Origin: Epiperipatus broadwayi
Lineage: Eukaryota > Onychophora > Udeonychophora > Euonychophora > Peripatidae
Length of the DNA stretch: 64,000 bases
Reading direction: 5' to 3'
Assembly (NCBI GenBank): GCA_028023455.1
Contig: JAQFVV010000551.1
Location: 186,001 to 250,000 of the forward strand
Within the stretch, counting starts at the first letter, position 1. Every line of letters begins with the position of its first letter. Below, one piece after another: positions 62,201-64,000 of this stretch. Under the pieces are notes generated by a model. That model did no database searches and was not told the DNA's origin. It was given only the letters and a program-made list of their open reading frames with translations. The position numbers and the translations under genes are program-made.

Positions 62201-62911
62201 GTTTGTCAGCATCTGTTATTTTTTGAGAGTGATATGTTTATCTTTTCTGGTTTTTCTTCAGAACAATATTTTTTTTTTGTTTTTTATTTAGGATGAGCAA
62301 TAAAATATTGTTTTTTGGTGATTAACATTTATCAATTAACATATAAATATTTATTACAGAAAAATATAACAAAATAATAAAAGAAATATTATTTTAAGTA
62401 ATAAGTGTCAGTGTTGAAATTATAAAATATTATATTTTTCCAATTGGAATAAAAAATAAGCTCACTCTTTTCCAGATATTATTGCTTGCCAATCAGCAGT
62501 TAGTAAAAATAAAAAAATATATCAGATCTCTTAACAATGACTGGTATGGGAAAATAAAATGATTGTGTGTTTTCAAAATTAAAAATGCTCTTTTTTGTTT
62601 TCCTTCCTTCCTTTCTTATTAGTAGTGATGCTGTAATAAAGCACCCTGCTTAAAAATTTTGTAGACCACATTGGACAGTAACACAGTATAATATTCAAAC
62701 AATTAACTTTTAGAAAATGCTAACCTATATTTTGATAATTAGATCTATATTGATTCCATCCATTTGCAATAATATCAAAATTCTTGGAATGACATTCTTA
62801 CTTCTCTGATTAATTACAAAGAAACAGTATATATAGAAAGTAGTTTTTGGGTTAAACCATATGCTAATTTTGATTACTTCCCAATATTTTGATGAAATAG
62901 AATTTTCCATT

Positions 62912-63242
62912 GTCAAGGTTAACTTTTCAAAGAAAAACTATTAGATCTGAAATAGTAATGAGATTTAGTGTGAGGTAAAGAATGAAATTGAATGTGAAGT
63001 AGTTGAGCATTCAGAATTGTGAAGGTTAACTTTTCAAAGAAAAACCATTAGATCTCAAATAGTAATGAGGATGAGTGAGAGATAAAGAATTAGATTGAGC
63101 ATGAAGTAGTTGCTCAAGTATTTCACACTCAATCTCATCCCTTGAAAACTCAACTACTTTATGTTCAATCTCATTCTTCACCTCACACTCAATCTTATTA
63201 CTATTTGAGATCTAATGGTTTTTCTTTAAAATGTTAACTTTG
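62912..63242. repeat. Family M: direct, direct, inverted copies
   Basis: Unit 1 (62912-63007) and unit 2 (63018-63112): GGTTAACTTTTCAAAGAAAA, ATTAGATCT, AAATAGTAATGAG and GAAGTAGTTG. Unit 3 (63151-63242) is the inverse: CAACTACTTTATGTTCAATC, TTATTACTATTTGAGATCTA, ATGGTTTTTC. About 90 bases per unit. Confidence 0.92.
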
Positions 63243-63289
63243 AAAACGGTGGATACTACTTCATTGAAATGATGGGAAGTATTTAGAAA

Positions 63290-63900
63290 TACTCAGTTTA
63301 ACACCAAAATTACTTTATTTACATCATATAACCATGAAAACATTAAATATAATATGTATAACAAAGAAATTCACAACATGAATATATTCAACATTAAATA
63401 GAAATGCTGCAGTAGTGGCAGCATTTAAAGTGGTTCTATAATTACATAGTTGCATATATGAATCATTTAATGCTTATTACAATGTTAAAATTAAAAAATT
63501 CTTTATTTTGTTAATAAAAAATCAATCTGCTAGATCAATTTAAAAACAATAACACAATTAGATTGATTAGGATTCATTTCTTCTACCTTAAATATAAAAG
63601 ACAATCTGTTTCATTTTCTTATTTTAGTATTATAATGTACTAATGTGGAGGGTGTATTATTTACTATAGCAGTATTTAAAGCATATATATAAACTATTAT
63701 TTTTTTGGGTTAAATTATGTGTTATTTTCCATTACATACTGATCTTTCGACAAACTAGCATCCACCATTGTCAAAGTTAACTTTTGTCGAAATATCAGTA
63801 TGTAACGAAAAATAACACACAGTTTAACCCAAAAAATAATAAATTATCTATATCATACAACCATGAAAACATTAAATATTATATATATAGTCAATTTTTA
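63290..63900. repeat. Hairpin element 63696-63841 flanked by a direct repeat
   Basis: Hairpin arms of about 58 bases: TATTATTTTTTTGGGTTAAA ... CATACTGATCTTTCGACAAA and its inverse. On both sides lies AACCATGAAAACATTAAATA (63331 and 63860), about 530 bases apart. The left hairpin arm also resembles 62845-62905 (TTTTTGGGTTAAACCATATG), beside family M. Confidence 0.85.
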
Positions 63901-64000
63901 ATATGTTTTATGTATGTCATACTAACTTAAAAAGCGAAATGGTTGTTTCAAAATCAAAGGGCAGTCTGATTCGTATGCTGATGGATAATTGTTATATGAT

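Overview
The window is A+T-rich animal DNA (large introns, non-LTR retrotransposons, hAT transposons, very long AAT/ATT microsatellites, one 500-base run of N). It holds one recognisable host gene, carried on the + strand across most of its length: five internal exons (1426-1550, 16135-16261, 26298-26384, 40362-40436, 53614-53684) that join in frame into a stretch of a heparan-alpha-glucosaminide N-acetyltransferase (HGSNAT) homologue. HGSNAT is the lysosomal membrane enzyme that acetylates the terminal glucosamine of heparan sulfate. Every junction has a consensus GT/AG pair and compatible phase. The 5' exons (with the catalytic histidine region) and the final exons are not in the window. The organism is an invertebrate metazoan; the repeat style suggests a mollusc and most likely a cephalopod, but that last step is inference.

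About 485 coding bases are spread over 52 kb, with introns of roughly 14.6, 10.0, 14.0 and 13.2 kb. The introns are a graveyard of mobile DNA. Autonomous remnants: an RTE-type LINE with endonuclease and reverse transcriptase domains (33.8-36.3 kb) plus an antisense 3' piece of the same family (10.1-10.5 kb); a second LINE family present twice (14.95-15.25 kb antisense, 51.1-52.45 kb sense); the 3' end of a third LINE with a zinc-knuckle-like C-terminus and an (AAT)n tail (7.4-8.24 kb antisense, and probably again at 9.02-9.09 kb running into the gap); two antisense GIY-YIG fragments of Penelope-like elements (32.7-33.1 and 43.98-44.3 kb); a ZBED5-like hAT transposase fossil (54.1-56.4 kb); and a 636-bp hAT-type non-autonomous element with near-perfect 8-bp target-site duplication (27718-28353).

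The most striking structure is the number of fold-back (inverted-repeat) elements: at least eight families, several with multiple copies. Several loci have the same unusual three-part layout, direct copy, direct copy, inverted copy (17.3, 22.4, 28.8, 62.9 kb, and an extended version at 13.9-14.9 kb). As all of these lie in or downstream of introns of one transcribed gene, the pre-mRNA should contain many long hairpins. A 76-bp unit is tandemly repeated three times just upstream of the 16135 exon, and a 773-bp uninterrupted ATT array lies beside the assembly gap.

No rRNA gene, functional tRNA gene, CRISPR array or bacterial-style operon was seen. Most open frames longer than 60 codons are chance frames or transposon fragments.
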